DNA from: Janibacter terrae NBRC 107853
GTDB lineage: Bacteria; Actinomycetota; Actinomycetes; Actinomycetales; Dermatophilaceae
Direction: 5' to 3'
Assembly: GCF_001591405.1 (NCBI RefSeq)
Contig: NZ_BCUV01000004.1
Span: 100,734-164,733, forward strand
Length of the DNA stretch: 64,000 bases
The notes below the pieces were generated by a model. That model was not told the DNA's origin and did no database searches. It saw only the letters and a list, made by a program, of their open reading frames with translations. This document shows, piece after piece, positions 61,007 to 64,000 of the stretch. Made by a program: the position numbers and the translations under genes. Position 1 is the first letter of the stretch, and each line of letters opens with the position of its first letter.

Positions 61007-61768
61007 CTCCTCGTCCCAGATGCGCACCTTCCTGGGGCGGGGGGTGGACGGGTCGGCCTCCTGCGCCTCGCGGCGCAGCGCGACGACCACGAAGACCCAC
61101 AGTGCCGGGATCACGAGCCACCACTGGATGGCGTAGGCCAGGTGCGGCCCGGTGTCGGTGTCCGGCACCTCGAGCGGCTCGGGGCGCTCGCCCTCCGGGG
61201 ACTCCTGATGCAGCTCGAGGTAGGCGCCGAGCACCTGCCCGTCGACCTGCTCGGACACCTCGTCGAGGTTGATGCTCGCGACCTGTCCGGCGGGCAGGTC
61301 CCGGCCCAGGCTCGCCTCGCCGAGGCGCACCCACCCGGTCACGGTCACCTCCCCGGAGGGGACGGCTGGGACCTCGGGGGCGACGTCGGCCCCCTTCGGG
61401 CTGTTGGGGACCCAGCCCCGGTCGACGACGAGGACGTCCCCGTCACCGAGGCGAAGGGGGACGAGCACCTCGTAGCCGTACGTCCCGTCGAGCGGACGGT
61501 TGCGCACGAGGAGCTGCTCGTCGGCGAGGTACTCGCCGGTGGCGCTCACCCGCGTCCACTCGTCGTCGACCCCGACCGGTGCCGCAGTGAGGACGTCGGC
61601 CACCGGGACCGGCTCGGCCTCGTAGTGCTCGGTGATCCGGTCGGCGCGCGCGGAGCGGTCCTCGTACTTGCCCCACTGCCACTGGCCGAGCCAGACGCAT
61701 GCGAGCGAGACGAGGAGGACGAGGGAGAACCACCCGAGCCACCTCGGGGTGAGGGCACGGCGCAGCAT
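60998..61768 (-). CDS. SURF1-family cytochrome oxidase biogenesis protein
   Basis: The 256-aa protein has the SURF1 layout: membrane segment near residues 12-32 (WFSLVLLVSLACVWLGQWQW), a large outer domain (GYEVLVPLRLGDG, VLVVDRGWVPNSP), and a second membrane segment near residue 225 (AYAIQWWLVIPALWVFVVVAL). SURF1 helps insert heme A into cytochrome oxidase, matching ctaA/ctaB in this window. ATG 61768 shares one base with the stop of the small gene upstream. Two octamer copies (61391, 61452) lie in the outer domain. Confidence 0.92.
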   Translation of the reverse strand: MLRRALTPRWLGWFSLVLLVSLACVWLGQWQWGKYEDRSARADRITEHYEAEPVPVADVLTAAPVGVDDEWTRVSATGEYLADEQLLVRNRPLDGTYGYEVLVPLRLGDGDVLVVDRGWVPNSPKGADVAPEVPAVPSGEVTVTGWVRLGEASLGRDLPAGQVASINLDEVSEQVDGQVLGAYLELHQESPEGERPEPLEVPDTDTGPHLAYAIQWWLVIPALWVFVVVALRREAQEADPSTPRPRKVRIWDEEDG

Positions 61769-61983
61769 CAGCCCGCGTCGGCCGGGATCTCGTCGAGGGC
61801 GCACGTGGTCACGGGGAACCCGCGGACCGACAGGTGCTCCTGCAGGACGCTCTCGTGCTCGTCGCAGGCCAACCAGACCTTGCGGCGGGACTCGTCGTGG
61901 ATGCGGGGGTTGCGCCACAGGACCGCCCGGGTCGCCGCGGCGCGGCACGCCTTGCGGCTGCACACGAGGTCGGGCTCGCTCAT
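61768..61983 (-). CDS. Small Cys/His-containing hypothetical protein, 71 aa
   Basis: It is coupled on both sides: its ATG overlaps the DUF3099 stop by 4 nt, and its stop shares a base with the SURF1 start. It has CSRKAC near the N-terminus, CDEH in the middle and one later Cys, which could form a zinc site. I do not recognise the family with certainty, although small genes of this type commonly accompany SURF1 in actinobacteria. A link with oxidase assembly is guilt by association only. Confidence 0.75.
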   Translation of the reverse strand: MSEPDLVCSRKACRAAATRAVLWRNPRIHDESRRKVWLACDEHESVLQEHLSVRGFPVTTCALDEIPADAG

Positions 61984-62261
61984 CGCGGTCCGAGCTGGCG
62001 GGGCGCGTCGGAGGTCCGCAGGCTGGCGTCCGGGTCGACGTCGCGCGTGTTGACCGCGTTGACGAGGACGACCGCGACGTAGGGCAGGACCACCGCGAGC
62101 AGGACGCAGGTCCAGCGCAGCCAGCCCTCGAAGAAGTAGGCCCCCACGAAGCACACCGTGCGCAGCGCCATCGTCATGAGGTACTGACGCATCCGGCCGC
62201 GTTGCTCGTCGTGCAGCGAGATCGGGGCCGTCGTGACGGACTGGACGGGGACGTGGGACAC
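61980..62261 (-). CDS. DUF3099 membrane protein
   Basis: The 93-aa protein has a short basic N-terminal part (ISLHDEQRGRMRQYLMTMALR) and two hydrophobic segments (about residues 27-43 and 48-66), the DUF3099 pattern. Function unknown. GTG 62261 lies 6 nt after TACCCT on the minus strand, so the mRNA of this three-gene unit (DUF3099, small Cys protein, SURF1) is probably leaderless. Confidence 0.85.
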   Translation of the reverse strand: MSHVPVQSVTTAPISLHDEQRGRMRQYLMTMALRTVCFVGAYFFEGWLRWTCVLLAVVLPYVAVVLVNAVNTRDVDPDASLRTSDAPRQLGPR

Positions 62262-62267
62262 GTCTTC

Positions 62268-62273
62268 AGGGTA
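62268..62273 (-). promoter_or_regulatory. -10 box for leaderless DUF3099-SURF1 mRNA
   Basis: TACCCT on the minus strand, 6 nt before GTG 62261, in the 134-nt divergent region with fabG. On the fabG side I see only a weak TAGCGT (62339-62344). Confidence 0.45.
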
Positions 62274-62341
62274 CGCCGCGGGCCCGTGAGCGGGTCCCGC
62301 GGGGCGGGCAGGACTCCGCGTACCGGGCGGTAGTGCTCTAG

Positions 62342-63106
<765 letters not shown>

Positions 63107-63154
63107 GTGAGCCCCAACAGCCCATCCTCCGCGCAGCACGAAAGGCACCAGCAG

Positions 63155-63910
63155 ATGCTCACCGGCAAGACCTTCCTCATCACCGGCGTCCTCATGGAGT
63201 CGTCGATCGCCTTCCACGTCGCCAAGCTCGCGCAGGAGCAGGGCGCGCAGGTCATCCTCACGAGCTTCGGCCGGACGATGAAGATCACCAGGACCATCGC
63301 CAAGCGGCTCCCGCAGGAGGCGCCCGTCATCGAGCTCGACGTGACGAGCGAGGAGGACCTCGCCGCCCTCGCCGACCGCATCGGTGAGCACGCCGAGCGC
63401 CTCGACGGCGTCCTGCACTCCATCGGCTTCGCGCCCGAGGGGGCCTTCAACTTCCTCGACGCGTCGTGGGAGGACGTCTCGACCGCGGTCCACGTGTCGG
63501 CGTACTCGCTCAAGGCCCTGGCCGTCGCCGCGCTGCCGCGGATGACCGAGGGTGGCTCCGTCGTGGGCCTGACCTTCGACGCGAGCTTCGCCTGGCCGGT
63601 CTACGACTGGATGGGCGTGGCCAAGGCCGCCTTCGAGTCGACCAACCGCTACCTCGCGCGTGACCTCGGGCCGAAGGGGGTCCGCTGCAACCTCGTCGCC
63701 GCCGGCCCGATCCGCACGACCGCCGCGAAGTCGATCCCCGGCTTCGAGCAGTTCGAGGAGTCCTGGGACGGCCGCGCACCGATGGGCTGGGACGTCAACG
63801 ACCCGGTACCGACCGCGAAGGCCTGCACGATGCTGCTGTCCGACTGGTTCCCCGCCACGACCGGCGAGATCCTGCACGTGGACGGCGGCGTCCACGCGAT
63901 GGGCATCTGA
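63155..63910 (+). CDS. fabI: Enoyl-ACP reductase (InhA/FabI)
   Basis: The 251-aa NADH-dependent enzyme carries out the last reduction of fatty acid elongation. TFLITGVLMESSIAFHVAKL is the divergent FabI/InhA cofactor site, HSIGFAPEGAF and the catalytic Tyr/Lys in VYDWMGVAKAA follow, with GGVHAMGI at the C-terminus. ATG 63155 is chosen for the AAAGG site (63140-63144) and the InhA-like MLTGKTFLI start; a GTG at 63107 directly after fabG is the alternative. One octamer copy (63672). Confidence 0.95.
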   Translation: MLTGKTFLITGVLMESSIAFHVAKLAQEQGAQVILTSFGRTMKITRTIAKRLPQEAPVIELDVTSEEDLAALADRIGEHAERLDGVLHSIGFAPEGAFNFLDASWEDVSTAVHVSAYSLKALAVAALPRMTEGGSVVGLTFDASFAWPVYDWMGVAKAAFESTNRYLARDLGPKGVRCNLVAAGPIRTTAAKSIPGFEQFEESWDGRAPMGWDVNDPVPTAKACTMLLSDWFPATTGEILHVDGGVHAMGI

Positions 63911-63927
63911 GGCTCGACCGCCTTCCC

Positions 63928-64000
63928 GCCCCGCGCCCCGCGCCCCGCGCCCCCGCGCTCCGCTCCACGCGCTCCGCTCCGCCCCCGCTCCGCGCCCCCG
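63928..64000. repeat. Low-complexity GC repeat at the window end
   Basis: Three tandem GCCCCGC units (63928-63948) and an 8-nt variant, then CGCTCCGCTCC-type repeats to the edge of the window. Non-coding region downstream of fabI. Confidence 0.6.

Overview
This is a chromosomal window from a high-G+C actinobacterium (roughly 70% G+C or more by eye). The evidence is strong GAG/CTC/GTC codon preference, many GTG starts, and actinobacterial markers: RbpA, OpcA, WhiA, a CoaE-GrpB fusion, the SufR-SufBD-Rieske-SufCSU-SufT cluster and a nirA-cysH-che1 type sulfur operon. Gene order (rpsA-coaE-uvrB, MBL hydrolase near uvrA, uvrC-rapZ-yvcK-whiA-gap-pgk-tpiA-secG, pgl-opcA-zwf-pgi-tal-tkt / ctaB, fabG-fabI) matches the conserved actinobacterial core. 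Micrococcales, perhaps an Intrasporangiaceae such as Janibacter, is my best guess, but that placement is inference.

Layout. 1-5.8 kb: 3' end of a HAD phosphatase, a DUF3068 (PorA-type) membrane protein, a methyltransferase, rpsA, coaE-grpB and a small unknown. 5.8-17 kb: uvrB, a TerC metal exporter behind a yybP-ykoY-type Mn riboswitch, two transporters, an MBL hydrolase coupled to a GH15 glycosidase, and uvrA. 17-22.6 kb: a complete livJHMGF branched-chain amino acid ABC importer on the minus strand. 22.8-31.9 kb: an orphan Rieske protein, uvrC-rapZ-yvcK-whiA, glycolytic gap-pgk-tpiA, secG and rbpA. 31.9-40.3 kb: a minus-strand pentose-phosphate operon (tkt, tal, pgi, zwf, opcA, pgl) in which most junctions are 4-nt stop/start overlaps. 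40.4-44.3 kb: heme O/heme A genes ctaB and ctaA flanking a two-unit REP-like palindrome, and an ABC-2 type transporter. 44.3-51.4 kb: sufR and the Suf Fe-S assembly operon, then a VLRF1-type peptidyl-tRNA hydrolase. 51.5-64 kb: a decayed secreted BNR-repeat gene, a zinc metallopeptidase, an ABC-F protein, sulfite reductase/CysH/SirB, an ABC exporter, a SURF1 cluster and fabG-fabI.

How the genes work together. The Suf system supplies Fe-S clusters to users in the same window (sulfite reductase, CysH, Rieske proteins). SirB makes the siroheme that sulfite reductase needs. Ctb/Cta proteins and SURF1 serve cytochrome oxidase maturation. UvrA, UvrB and UvrC form the excision nuclease. Zwf/OpcA/Pgl/Tal/Tkt with Gap/Pgk/Tpi link the pentose-phosphate pathway and glycolysis.

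The most unusual signals are in the DNA rather than in the gene content. First, the octamer CGAAGGGG (either strand) occurs at least 43 times, inside genes, between genes and as the arms of two terminators. Second, there is a REP/BIME-like composite repeat at 41458-41701. Third, many start codons lie 6-8 nt downstream of a TANNNT -10 box, which suggests leaderless transcripts. I saw no rRNA, tRNA, CRISPR array, prophage or intact insertion sequence.
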